From the NCBI GenBank assembly GCA_944470555.2, contig OX104130.1:66531160-66595159 (forward strand): a stretch of DNA of 64,000 bases. The letters run 5' to 3'. This document shows, piece by piece, positions 52,501-54,569 of the stretch. The notes under the pieces were generated by a model. That model was not told the DNA's origin and did no database searches. It saw only the letters and a program-made list of their open reading frames with translations. This DNA is from Heterobilharzia americana (lineage: Eukaryota > Platyhelminthes > Trematoda > Strigeidida > Schistosomatidae). Positions within the stretch are counted from its first letter, which is position 1. Every line of letters begins with the position of its first letter. The translations under genes were made by a program, and so were the position numbers.

Positions 52501-52995
52501 AAAAACATTGATAAACAGTAATCAGGAAGAGTGTACCATATGTACATATATATTACCTGGTAATACAGCAGACGAATATGTCTTGATATGCGTTTGGAAG
52601 AATATCCGATACAAACGGACTTGCACATGCAAATTAGGAACATCAAAGCCACCATAAGAACATACCATCCCAAAAATCCATACATTTTGTTGCTTGAAGA
52701 GCCATCAAACATTCCATTAATCATTGAACGAAAAATAAGAATAGACGAAGGAAATGATGCCCCCAACAAAACTGCAGATACATTTCCAACAAACACAAGA
52801 AGCTTGTCTACGGTGGTCGAATACTGGAACTGTGGTACAATAAATAATTTAAAAAACTTACAAGCCTAGCAAAGGAAGTTTCAGTCCTCGGTTTCTTATC
52901 GTCCCTGAAAATAATTTGATATTTAACAACCAATCATTATACCTTTCAGATTTCTGATCAGCAGAAACAGTCGGTTTAGATGACTGAACAACCAT
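1437..52995 (-). CDS. ABCB/P-glycoprotein-type multidrug transporter, 12 exons, 3' part outside window
   Basis: Full-type ABC exporter of subfamily B (family role: ATP-driven efflux of lipophilic compounds across the plasma membrane). Twelve exons with GT/AG borders join in frame to 700 codons: 52943-52995, 52862-52904, 52557-52829, 46796-47228, 39313-39419, 37122-37235, 31074-31181, 26363-26488, 23841-24044, 10959-11291, 8673-8831 and 1437-1583. Order: short polar N-terminus (residues 1-32), TMD1 (about 33-335), NBD1 (about 360-598) with A-loop Tyr, Walker [11 protein letters not shown]-loop QQEP, signature LSGGQ, Walker [13 protein letters not shown] and H-loop His, an acidic linker (599-651), and the start of TMD2 (652-700). 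The rest of TMD2 and NBD2, about 540 residues by family length, lie left of position 1. It is probably the schistosome SMDR2-like gene, but that name is inferred from architecture only. All NBD1 catalytic residues are intact, so the gene looks functional. Confidence 0.93.
1930..2212 (+). mobile_element. Family B SINE, box B deleted
   Basis: Family B body from the 'actcaacgacgg' block through 'tgactcaatggtaacgtg' (A-box-like), the hammerhead region and the 3' end. The stretch holding box B (ggttcgatccc) is deleted, with the same endpoints as in the copy at 25618-25868. The hammerhead core is degraded (CTGAAAA). Confidence 0.7.
2660..3052 (+). mobile_element. Family B SINE, near full length
   Basis: About 390 bp. 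It includes the 5' leader (cactttc/gtggatgcc blocks), the 'tatatcgtgaactgacag' block, an altered tRNA-like middle, an intact-looking CTGAGGA and GGACGAAACAGCTGTCC, and the AT-rich 3' end. It defines the full extent of the family, as does the minus copy at 32596-32945. Confidence 0.7.
3390..3570 (-). mobile_element. SMalpha-like hammerhead retroposon with best-preserved core
   Basis: The minus strand carries CTGAAGA, stem II GTCC/GGAC with loop TAAATA, then GAAA and ATGCGCATC. This keeps the CUGANGA and GAAA core. Stem III has changed to a self-complementary AUGC/GCAU, so pairing is kept. The tRNA-like head (box-A-like 'tgacccagtaga', box-B-like region) lies at 3500-3550. Stem I pairing is weak. 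Confidence 0.7.
3655..3855 (-). mobile_element. SMalpha-like retroposon, decayed ribozyme
   Basis: Same layout as the neighbour at 3390-3570. The core keeps CTGACGA but the GAAA box is lost (CCAGAT). The A-box-like 'tgacctagtgg' is readable on the minus strand near 3800. Confidence 0.65.
3856..5150. other. Intron 11 stretch without recognised feature
   Basis: AT-rich intronic DNA. A 68-codon plus-strand open frame at 4121-4327 resembles nothing I know and has no coding hallmarks. Confidence 0.5.
5155..6140 (+). mobile_element. Penelope-like element: GIY-YIG and C-terminal remnant, interrupted
   Basis: 5155-5240 resembles the GIY-YIG endonuclease region of the PLE copy at 32465-32595 (decayed [15 protein letters not shown] segment). 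After the insertion at 5241-5726 it resumes at about 5738, with a C-terminal motif at 5858-5930 ([15 protein letters not shown]) matching [15 protein letters not shown] in the copy at 33368-33600. A 3' trailer resembling 33660-33790 extends to about 6140. Confidence 0.6.
5241..5726. mobile_element. Fold-back SMalpha dimer with 11-bp target duplication
   Basis: Two SMalpha-like copies in head-to-head inversion: minus copy about 5300-5550, plus copy about 5560-5726. The arms match over about 170 bp, from the outer 'gtaatttggttggt' box through the hammerhead to the tRNA-like head. The insertion is flanked by gtatctaaatg at 5230-5240 and 5727-5737. Both hammerheads keep CTGACGA and GTCC/GGAC but have lost GAAA (AGAA on one arm, GGAA on the other). 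Confidence 0.78.
6345..7950 (-). mobile_element. Penelope-like element with inverted flanking arms
   Basis: From 7330 down to about 6560 on the minus strand there are broken but clear PLE pol pieces. These are an RT palm segment ([20 protein letters not shown], with the YVDD box decayed), thumb ([17 protein letters not shown]), a block ending [12 protein letters not shown], and a GIY-YIG linker-like [12 protein letters not shown] followed by a C-terminal block. Flanking segments 6345-6580 and about 7560-7950 are inverted copies of each other; both carry a [16 protein letters not shown] tail. This resembles the pseudo-LTRs of PLEs. Many stops and frameshifts make it non-functional. Confidence 0.65.
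7960..8672. other. T-rich intronic stretch with unknown 114-codon frame
   Basis: T-rich DNA of unknown origin. A plus-strand open frame at 8259-8603 (starts [20 protein letters not shown]) has no recognised domain. It ends about 70 bp before exon 11 on the opposite strand, and I do not call it a gene. Confidence 0.4.
8673..8831 (-). CDS. ABC transporter exon 11: linker
   Basis: 53 codons, phase 0 on both sides. Encodes the charged, Asp/Glu/Asn-rich linker between the two halves (starts [18 protein letters not shown], ends EKDCYSDCN). No homology is expected for this segment. It is supported by splice borders (CTTAG acceptor, AAC/GTAAGT donor) and by phase agreement with exons 10 and 12. Confidence 0.82.
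8832..9875. other. Intron 10 stretch without recognised feature
   Basis: No open frame or repeat that I can place. Ordinary AT-rich intron sequence. Confidence 0.5.
9880..10870 (-). mobile_element. Penelope-like element: RT end, GIY-YIG and 3' tail
   Basis: Minus-strand pieces read [20 protein letters not shown] (the 'YIKG-SE' block before the endonuclease), then [12 protein letters not shown] (the first GIY-YIG strand with its Cys pair), then EYNNLAKS and [12 protein letters not shown]. Frameshifts separate the pieces. The tail down to 9880 resembles 1-690. A (TAC)n run lies at 10778-10796. Confidence 0.65.
10959..11291 (-). CDS. ABC transporter exon 10: signature, Walker B, H-loop
   Basis: 111 codons, phase 0. 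Encodes [20 protein letters not shown] (LSGGQ signature), [12 protein letters not shown] (Walker B with catalytic Glu, then D-loop), and [15 protein letters not shown] (H-loop His). It ends [11 protein letters not shown]. Every catalytic residue of the half-site is present. Acceptor AATCAG, donor CAA/GTGAGT. Confidence 0.96.
11295..12035. other. Intron 9 stretch with unrecognised 140-codon frame
   Basis: A plus-strand open frame at 11528-11950 starts [21 protein letters not shown] recognise no domain. It lies directly upstream of a plus-strand PLE fragment and might be decayed PLE sequence. Confidence 0.35.
12040..12505 (+). mobile_element. Penelope-like element: GIY-YIG/C-terminal fragment
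   Basis: In shifting frames it reads FSGRQLFHQ, then [13 protein letters not shown] (decayed YIGRT-R motif), [12 protein letters not shown] and [20 protein letters not shown]. These are successive blocks of a PLE endonuclease domain and its C-terminus. Confidence 0.6.
12510..13180. other. Intron 9 stretch without recognised feature
   Basis: AT-rich. A 73-codon plus frame at 12524-12745 looks like chance sequence, rich in Lys and Phe. Confidence 0.45.
13186..14630 (+). mobile_element. RTE-clade LINE fragment, copy 1 (5'-truncated)
   Basis: RT palm to 3' end of an SR2/RTE-like ORF. Pieces include [20 protein letters not shown] (RT block 4 region), the catalytic box region at 13601-13612 reading FAND where RTE elements have FADD, and the C-terminal end ([13 protein letters not shown] block). 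Frameshifts, the (CAA)n run at 13791-13822 and most bases are shared with the copies at 20833-22245 and 26559-27995. It ends in an AT-rich tail of TAA-type repeats at about 14613-14640. Confidence 0.8.
14640..15605. other. Intron 9 stretch without recognised feature
   Basis: No repeat or open frame that I recognise. Confidence 0.5.
15610..15950 (-). mobile_element. Family B SINE, near full length
   Basis: The 3' end lies at about 15615, then a decayed hammerhead block and tRNA-like head at 15715-15770. The 5' leader extends to about 15945 (tatagggcgactatcactc block, then the 'cagaacttcg' leader). The ribozyme core is broken. Confidence 0.7.
15957..16300. mobile_element. Family B fold-back dimer
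   Basis: A minus-strand copy (15957-about 16165, 3' end outward, with the 'gggatcgaaccc' box B at 16110) joins head-to-head to a plus-strand 3' half (about 16165-16300). The plus half carries CTGAGGAG at 16172 and a tail that is the reverse complement of 15957-16050. Both outer ends are family 3' ends. Confidence 0.65.
16305..17255. other. Intron 9 stretch without recognised feature
   Basis: AT-rich. Includes a short (ATG)n run at about 16780-16796. Small open frames at 16246-16467 and 16503-16721 resemble nothing known. Confidence 0.45.
17262..17990 (-). mobile_element. LINE-B fragment (RT end and C-terminus), decayed
   Basis: On the minus strand, blocks run in the order [18 protein letters not shown] (RT catalytic region, YADD changed to YAYD), [22 protein letters not shown], and [19 protein letters not shown] with [15 protein letters not shown]. 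The same block order occurs in the minus-strand copy at 42965-43985. Stops and frameshifts are numerous. Confidence 0.65.
17995..18950. other. Intron 9 stretch without recognised feature
   Basis: No placed repeat. An 81-codon minus frame at 18423-18668 has no recognisable domain. Confidence 0.45.
18955..22245 (+). mobile_element. RTE-clade LINE, copy 2 (nearly full ORF2, decayed)
   Basis: Starts with the AP endonuclease domain in shifting frames: [18 protein letters not shown] (19055), the segment holding [20 protein letters not shown] (19428), and a decayed C-terminal end of EN. The RT begins near 20385 with [20 protein letters not shown] and continues to VRQGCRLLS (21111). The catalytic box at 21256-21267 reads FAND. 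The 3' part from 20833 is nearly identical to copies 1 and 3. Frameshifts and stops throughout mean it is inactive. Family role: target-primed reverse transcription. Confidence 0.85.
22250..23190. other. Pyrimidine-rich intron 9 stretch
   Basis: T-rich with (TTA)n near 22612-22628. At 22856 there is a 'ttcgaaacgttcaaaatgatgaaattc' type box that may belong to a PLE flank. No coding content seen. Confidence 0.4.
23195..23335 (-). mobile_element. Family C SINE, decayed
   Basis: The minus strand resembles family C: tail 'accatcagtcatcacc', a poor tRNA-like head at 23240-23310, and 'ctggtcagcagcaggg'. It faces the plus copy at 23585-23705, like the inverted pair at 40845-41240. Confidence 0.45.
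23585..23710 (+). mobile_element. Family C SINE
   Basis: Has 'aactcagttgttagaacatc' (A-box-like) and 'ctggttcgaatcccactg' (consensus B-box), with the 'aaatctggtcag' leader. No acceptor-stem closure, so not a tRNA gene. Confidence 0.65.
23841..24044 (-). CDS. ABC transporter exon 9: Q-loop
   Basis: 68 codons, phase 0. Contains the D-loop-proximal strand [20 protein letters not shown] (Q-loop Gln), then FDGTIRENI and the helical segment [11 protein letters not shown]. Acceptor TTATAG, donor CAG/GTAACT. Confidence 0.94.
24145..24345 (-). mobile_element. SMalpha-like retroposon
   Basis: The minus strand keeps the tRNA-like head (tgacctagtggataac, box A) and the trailing acgcgtcctggattcc box. 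The core is changed: TTGATGA and stem II GTCA/GTAT, so the ribozyme is probably inactive. Confidence 0.7.
24395..24645. mobile_element. SMalpha-like copy with inverted tail fragment (partial fold-back)
   Basis: A minus-oriented SMalpha 3' tail (24395-24445) is followed directly by a plus-oriented copy (24446-24645) whose own tail at 24598-24640 is its reverse complement. The plus copy has GGACGAAAC but a decayed CTAACGA core. Confidence 0.6.
24650..25615. other. Intron 8 stretch without recognised feature
   Basis: A tRNA-like fragment may lie near 25240-25310 (cgtgacctgttggttacgagcc) but I cannot place it in a family. Confidence 0.4.
25618..25868 (+). mobile_element. Family B SINE, box B deleted, ribozyme fold intact
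   Basis: The hammerhead at 25767-25816 has stem I GCACTG/CAGTGC, core CTGAGGA, stem II GTCC/GGAC, GAAA and a self-complementary stem III. The cleavage triplet is GTT rather than GTC. Relative to 33095-33354, about 25 bp containing box B are missing, so internal pol III transcription should be impaired. Confidence 0.75.
26363..26488 (-). CDS. ABC transporter exon 8: Walker A
   Basis: 42 codons, phase 0. Contains [18 protein letters not shown], an intact Walker A (P-loop), followed by [11 protein letters not shown]. Acceptor ATTCAG, donor GAA/GTAAGC. An antisense-oriented RTE LINE starts only about 70 bp upstream of the acceptor, at about 26559. Confidence 0.95.
26559..27995 (+). mobile_element. 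RTE-clade LINE fragment, copy 3 (5'-truncated)
   Basis: Same 3' segment as copies 1 and 2, with RT block [20 protein letters not shown] at about 26783, FAND at 26982-26993 and the C-terminal block near 27790. The (CAT)n(CAA)n run at 27147-27184 differs in length from the other copies. It ends in a TAA/TAATGA tail. It lies antisense in intron 7, with its 5' end about 70 bp from the exon 8 acceptor. Confidence 0.82.
28000..28485. other. Intron 7 stretch without recognised feature
   Basis: Nothing recognised. Confidence 0.5.
28490..28772 (+). mobile_element. Family B SINE, diverged
   Basis: Has 'gagtagctcaatggaaacgtgc' (A-box-like), 'gggtacgacccc' (decayed box B) and the family 3' end. The hammerhead block is deleted to 'gtatgaaacagatgtcc'. 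Confidence 0.6.
28775..30185. other. Intron 7 stretch without recognised feature
   Basis: AT-rich. The last 250 bp may be decayed PLE RT sequence upstream of the fragment at 30190. Confidence 0.4.
30190..30960 (+). mobile_element. Penelope-like element: reverse transcriptase fragment
   Basis: RT palm blocks read [12 protein letters not shown], then [20 protein letters not shown] (motif B) and [11 protein letters not shown] (motif C, catalytic YIDD). These are followed by FLDLL and [20 protein letters not shown] (motif D/E and thumb). The stop within motif A-B, plus a frameshift near 30400-30490, disable it. Confidence 0.75.
31074..31181 (-). CDS. ABC transporter exon 7: NBD1 entry with A-loop
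   Basis: 36 codons, phase 0. Encodes the start of NBD1 including [14 protein letters not shown]. The Tyr in FTYP is the A-loop aromatic residue that stacks on the ATP adenine. Acceptor CTCAG, donor ACT/GTAAGT. Confidence 0.93.
31185..31785. other. Intron 6 stretch without recognised feature
   Basis: Nothing recognised. Confidence 0.45.
31790..32240 (+). mobile_element. Penelope-like element: C-terminal fragment and trailer
   Basis: An open run of 91 codons (31790-32065) contains [20 protein letters not shown] and [20 protein letters not shown], the PLE block after GIY-YIG (paralogous to [18 protein letters not shown] at about 33426). The AT-rich trailer runs to about 32240. Confidence 0.65.
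32596..32945 (-). mobile_element. Family B hammerhead SINE, full length, ribozyme intact
   Basis: Best-preserved copy. The 3' end is at 32596. The hammerhead (32646-32694 on the minus strand) has stem I GCACTG/CAGTGC, CTGAGGA, stem II GTCC/GGAC, GAAA, self-complementary ACAG/CTGT as stem III, and cleavage triplet GTC. Box B gggttcgatccc (32715-32730) and A-box-like TGGCTCAATGG (32757-32767) follow. The 5' leader reaches 32945. CUGANGA with any base at position 7 is the known hammerhead consensus. Confidence 0.85.
32946..33354. mobile_element. Family B fold-back element with two ribozyme folds
   Basis: A minus-strand 3' half (32946-33094) is joined head-to-head to a plus-strand copy (33095-33354). 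The outer about 145 bp are near-perfect reverse complements. Hammerheads lie at 33048-33094 (minus) and 33211-33264 (plus); both keep CTGAGGA, GAAA and GTC. In the plus copy stem II is extended (GTCCC/GGGAC). Box B is at 33180-33192. The block shares one target duplication with 32596-32945. Confidence 0.82.
33800..34145. other. AT-rich stretch between PLE fragments
   Basis: (AAT)-rich DNA without recognisable coding sequence. Confidence 0.4.
34150..34525 (-). mobile_element. Penelope-like element: GIY-YIG fragment
   Basis: The minus strand encodes [20 protein letters not shown] followed by [11 protein letters not shown]. This is the GIY-YIG fold with the Cys pair, YIG changed to YNG, and the conserved EH. 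It then has [11 protein letters not shown] and EAFHI blocks. The catalytic Tyr-Ile-Gly change suggests loss of function. Confidence 0.7.
34600..35720 (+). mobile_element. LINE-B reverse transcriptase fragment
   Basis: Blocks in several frames: [48 protein letters not shown] and [20 protein letters not shown] (35608; intact YADD). The last block matches the upstream end of the minus-strand LINE-B copy at 43639-43941. Frameshifts and stops separate the blocks. Confidence 0.75.
35720..36245 (+). mobile_element. Possible solo LTR
   Basis: The LINE-B reading stops at about 35720. The following 500 bp have an LTR-like order: two ATTGG boxes (36078, 36112), a TATA-like stretch at about 36150-36170, AATAAA at 36178, and a PBS-like GC-rich box (ttaccgcggctaagtgacgc) at 36233-36252. 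Termini and target duplication are not resolved. Confidence 0.3.
36530..36680 (+). mobile_element. SMalpha-like retroposon fragment
   Basis: Carries the canonical 3' part GAAACGCGCGTCCTGG and the 'ggattcctctgctagtcacc' trailer, plus the tail box 'gaggcatccgcat'. The core upstream is altered (TTGACAAATGAG) and the tRNA-like head is absent. Confidence 0.65.
36765..36930 (+). mobile_element. SMalpha-like retroposon
   Basis: The tRNA-like head (cctattggatacc, then gggtccgagtct as box B) is followed by CCGATGA, a stem II remnant and GGACGAAACGTGCATCCTGG. One core base (C for U) is changed, so activity is doubtful. Confidence 0.65.
36964..36985. repeat. T9-G13 homopolymer run
   Basis: Nine T followed by thirteen G. 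It is the only long G run in the window. It may be real or a read/assembly artefact. Confidence 0.9.
37122..37235 (-). CDS. ABC transporter exon 6: TM6
   Basis: 38 codons, phase 0. Encodes [20 protein letters not shown] (TM6 with the usual Gly/Pro pattern) and the [11 protein letters not shown] helix leading to NBD1. Acceptor TTCCAG, donor CAT/GTAAGT. Confidence 0.92.
37240..38300. other. Intron 5 stretch without recognised feature
   Basis: Nothing placed. (TTA)n-rich near 38200-38225. Confidence 0.45.
38304..38415 (+). mobile_element. Family B SINE, 3' part
   Basis: Begins at box B (gggttcgatccctgg) and continues through a damaged hammerhead (CTGTTAATGAG) to the 3' end 'ccatgatgaatatcaac'. 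Confidence 0.6.
38560..38885 (+). mobile_element. Penelope-like element: C-terminal fragment
   Basis: Encodes [17 protein letters not shown], then [20 protein letters not shown] and [10 protein letters not shown]. Past a stop it has [16 protein letters not shown]. These are the blocks that follow the GIY-YIG core in PLEs. Confidence 0.6.
38890..39312. other. Intron 5 stretch without recognised feature
   Basis: Nothing recognised. Confidence 0.45.
39313..39419 (-). CDS. ABC transporter exon 5: TM5
   Basis: 107 nt. Starting after the acceptor TTCATTAG gives 22 residues between GIKK and FWYG, matching P-glycoprotein spacing. It contains [19 protein letters not shown] (TM5) and ends DPGAVIA at donor GCA/GTAAGT. 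An upstream CAG acceptor (39465-39466) would also keep frame but adds 15 residues, so I prefer the shorter form. Confidence 0.85.
39470..40045. other. Intron 4 stretch without recognised feature
   Basis: Contains a 'gattcgaaccag'-like box at 39648-39665 that may be an eroded tRNA-like head. Otherwise nothing is placed. Confidence 0.35.
40050..40145 (+). mobile_element. Family C SINE, 3' part
   Basis: Box-B-like 'ggtccgaatcccg' followed by the family tail 'ttcatttcgccttcatcacc'. Confidence 0.55.
40530..40750 (+). mobile_element. LINE-B C-terminal fragment
   Basis: An open run of 65 codons contains [38 protein letters not shown] and MWHHCIKSL. This is the C-terminus of the same family as 43254-43604 (minus). 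Confidence 0.75.
40845..41240. mobile_element. Inverted pair of family C SINEs
   Basis: Minus copy 40845-40980 (A-box-like 'tagctcagttggtagga' on the minus strand) and plus copy 41100-41240 (gctcagttgttagagcatc, ctggttcgaattcgg). About 120 bp of unrelated DNA separates them. Both tails point outward. Confidence 0.65.
41525..41710. repeat. Long palindrome with ribozyme-like boxes
   Basis: Arms 41525-41608 and 41627-41710 are about 80-bp imperfect reverse complements around a short centre. The minus arm reads CTGATGA, a 20-nt hairpin-like stretch, then CGAAAC and ATTCAG. The plus arm reads a matching AGAAG...CGAAACGTTCAG. This is compatible with an eroded hammerhead or a PLE flank. Confidence 0.6.
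42063..42470. mobile_element. Family B fold-back dimer
   Basis: Near full-length minus copy (42063-about 42395; hammerhead at 42150-42205 with CTGAGGAG and GAAG in place of GAAA). It is joined to a short plus-strand 3' end (about 42395-42470) that is the reverse complement of 42100-42165. The central junction falls inside the 5' leader. Confidence 0.7.
42965..43985 (-). mobile_element. LINE-B 3' half
   Basis: The minus strand encodes, from 43941, [20 protein letters not shown] and [15 protein letters not shown]. From 43604 it encodes [40 protein letters not shown] and [17 protein letters not shown]. The 3' UTR ends in a (CATC)n run at 42962-42976. Only a few frameshifts are present. Confidence 0.8.
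43990..45620. other. Intron 4 stretch without recognised feature
   Basis: Small overlapping plus frames at 44035-44404 and a 78-codon frame at 44971-45207 have no recognisable domain. Confidence 0.4.
45625..45960 (-). mobile_element. Family B SINE, near full length
   Basis: The 3' end is at 45625, a damaged hammerhead (no CTGANGA) at about 45690-45720, a decayed box B 'gggtcaaactc' at 45746, and the 5' leader to 45960. Confidence 0.7.
46445..46720 (+). mobile_element. Family B SINE
   Basis: Has 'agtggctcaatagtaacg' (A-box-like), 'gggttcaatctc' (box B with one change) and CTGAGGAG. Stem II is lost (ACCAGAAGGAAGCAG) and the family 3' end follows. It ends about 75 bp downstream of the exon 4 donor, in antisense orientation. 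Confidence 0.7.
46796..47228 (-). CDS. ABC transporter exon 4: TM3-TM4 and first coupling helix
   Basis: 433 nt. It begins [18 protein letters not shown], the typical WFD coupling-helix segment. TM3/TM4 follow, then [20 protein letters not shown], the strongly conserved intracellular loop. It ends in phase 1 within [10 protein letters not shown] at donor GGTG/GTAAGC. GT dinucleotides three bases apart at this donor (GGTGGTGGTAAG) could allow slightly different ends without changing phase. Confidence 0.93.
47230..48040. other. Intron 3 stretch near exon 4
   Basis: A G-rich run GGGAGGGGAGGGGGG at 47249-47263 forms the C-rich pyrimidine tract before the exon 4 acceptor on the gene strand. No other feature is recognised. 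Confidence 0.5.
48045..48390 (-). mobile_element. Family B SINE, diverged
   Basis: Recognisable 3' end, 'gtttcgtcctagttttggactc' hammerhead remnant and 'aatcgaacctaagac' box B remnant. The 5' leader runs to about 48390. Confidence 0.6.
48395..49975. other. Intron 3 stretch without recognised feature
   Basis: AT-rich. A short (GAAC)n run lies at 49801-49818. No placed element. Confidence 0.45.
49982..50520 (-). mobile_element. LINE-B 3' end, joined head-to-head to an RTE
   Basis: Same C-terminus ([37 protein letters not shown]) and 3' UTR as 42965-43605. It ends here in an (ATG)n tail instead of (ATGG)n. The 5' truncation point meets an RTE LINE at about 50518. Confidence 0.8.
50518..52045 (+). 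mobile_element. RTE-clade LINE fragment, copy 4 (older, separate subfamily)
   Basis: Opens with [20 protein letters not shown] and continues through [18 protein letters not shown] and [12 protein letters not shown] (51081). There is an internal deletion after RT block 4. The catalytic region reads FVND. The thumb and C-terminal part reads [20 protein letters not shown] (51556). It lacks the shared lesions of copies 1-3. The tail is (AAT/AAC)n. Confidence 0.8.
52050..52550. other. Intron 3 stretch before exon 3
   Basis: Nothing recognised. Confidence 0.45.
52557..52829 (-). CDS. ABC transporter exon 3: TM1-TM2
   Basis: 91 codons, phase 0 at both ends. It starts [20 protein letters not shown], the conserved elbow helix and TM1. 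The first extracellular loop is short ([11 protein letters not shown]), far shorter than in vertebrate P-glycoproteins. TM2 and [12 protein letters not shown] follow. Donor CAG/GTAATA. Confidence 0.92.
52862..52904 (-). CDS. ABC transporter exon 2 (43 nt mini-exon)
   Basis: Encodes [15 protein letters not shown] (the Arg codon is split with exon 1). It is bounded by CAG/GG and CTT/GTAAGT. The preceding intron is 38 nt (52905-52942) and the following one 32 nt (52830-52861). It leads directly into the [11 protein letters not shown] motif that opens TMD1 in P-glycoproteins. Confidence 0.85.
52943..52995 (-). CDS. ABC transporter exon 1 (start codon)
   Basis: Encodes [17 protein letters not shown] plus two bases of an Arg codon. 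The ATG at 52995-52993 is the first in-frame Met after an upstream in-frame TAG, which sets the start. The donor is AG/GTATAA. The peptide is polar and cytosolic, as expected before TM1 in this family. An additional 5' non-coding exon or a trans-splice acceptor cannot be excluded. Confidence 0.8.
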
Positions 52996-54565
52996 TACGA
53001 ACAATAGTATTGGGAAGAAGTTCGATCTTATGTATGGTAAATACTACTACTGTAACTTTTTGTTCATTATTATTTTTCGATTGGTTGAATGTTACAAATT
53101 CTTGTTTTGATTTATGAACCATAAGGGTAATTGATTGGAGGATTTCACAAAGTAAATAACAAGTGATAGACACACTATCTCTAGAATAAACCAATAGAAT
53201 GACTTAAGTCTCAATACACAATATGAGAAAAACTGGTTGAAATGTATGTGAAGGTTGATATAAGTAGTTACTAATCAAACATGAATACCAAAAGTGATAT
53301 AAAATAGAGAAGAACTTCAGCTTTATTAGCAGTATGCCTATTGCAATAACTGTCTGTGAGGCGAGAAAACTTTTTATTAAGCGTCTTATGAGAAATCATG
53401 GAGTACAAAATGTCTAATGAATCCAAAGGTTGGTTAGATACACCGGCAATTGATGGTACATAATAGAATACAGTAATAATCTTTGATCGTTAGAAATCCT
53501 GAAAATGAGTGTTTACATAAGGAAACTTTTGAAAATTTAACCGGTCAACAATTTTGAAAGGGCATGGATAAAGGCTTTTTAGCACCGTGTGAGAGGTGCT
53601 AGTATGTTCCCAGCCAGCATGAACTTTGGATGCACTCAAGAAACTTTAGATATGACCTTAAGAAAAATTAACGGGGCGCTACTAGCTTGTGGAAAGTTAC
53701 CGAAGTACTAAGTTATTCTCTGTGTTAAACACCCGTTCTGAAACTTATTTCAGCAAGGGAATGAATCCCAATATAAAGAGATAAGGTTACTTGAGAGAAA
53801 ATGCGAAAATACACCAATTGCGGGACAATGTAGTCCTCCCGAAAATTTACGTGTGCTGCAGAAAATCTACGAACTTTAAACTTCATAAATCACCAAGGAA
53901 ATGTTTAGGTGTATTTTGAGACTTTTGACGTCAAAAGTCTCAAAAGATTTTCCTCAGTGATGTACATCACTGAGGGAAATATTTCTCTAAATGTATGTTT
54001 CAATTTTTCAAAGATCTCTGGCCTCCATACTGTGCATCCTACTGCTCTATAATTTTCTAAGTAAGTCTACCAGGGTTTTGTTGACTAAGAGGTAAGTCAA
54101 TCGGGACGTGAACAAATGAAAATCTTGTCGTTTTTCACAAATTCATGGAAATAATTTTGCCTATACTTCAGTAGGGTAGTGATCATTGAAAGTGAAATAA
54201 CTAAAAAAATGAGAAAAAGCCTAGCTAGAGAAAAGAACTCACTACCATGAAAAAATAAATCCGATTTACCCTCTCAATTGGGTTTCAGCTGTGATAATGC
54301 GCATAATTTCAAATGTACTTTCGTAACAACCTTGAAAGTTGGTGAATAAAACTAAAGGCAGAAGTCTTTATAATTAATATTATATGGGTTTGGAAGAGAA
54401 ATAAATGAAAGGAAAAGCTTGTCGTTATGTGGAGCAATAGATAAAATAAGAAAAACCCATCTTTAGACCGATAATTATTAGTTTAATTGTAAGAAATAGG
54501 ATTTACTAAATGTCCTCGCTGACGGTTAGACATTGTTAGCATATACAATGTGGTTTGAAGACCTG
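52996..54565. promoter_or_regulatory. Upstream region of the ABC transporter gene
   Basis: 1.5 kb of AT-rich DNA 5' of the start codon. It is the expected place for the promoter and any 5' UTR or trans-splice acceptor, but I see no clear TATA or other motif. It contains two adjacent perfect palindromes at 53914-53975. Confidence 0.35.
53914..53975. repeat. Two adjacent perfect palindromes
   Basis: 53914-53945 is a perfect 32-bp palindrome (half-site TTTTGAGACTTTTGAC). 53952-53975 is a perfect 24-bp palindrome (half-site CCTCAGTGATGT). Six bases separate them. The sequences are unrelated to each other. Confidence 0.95.
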
Positions 54566-54569
54566 GCAT

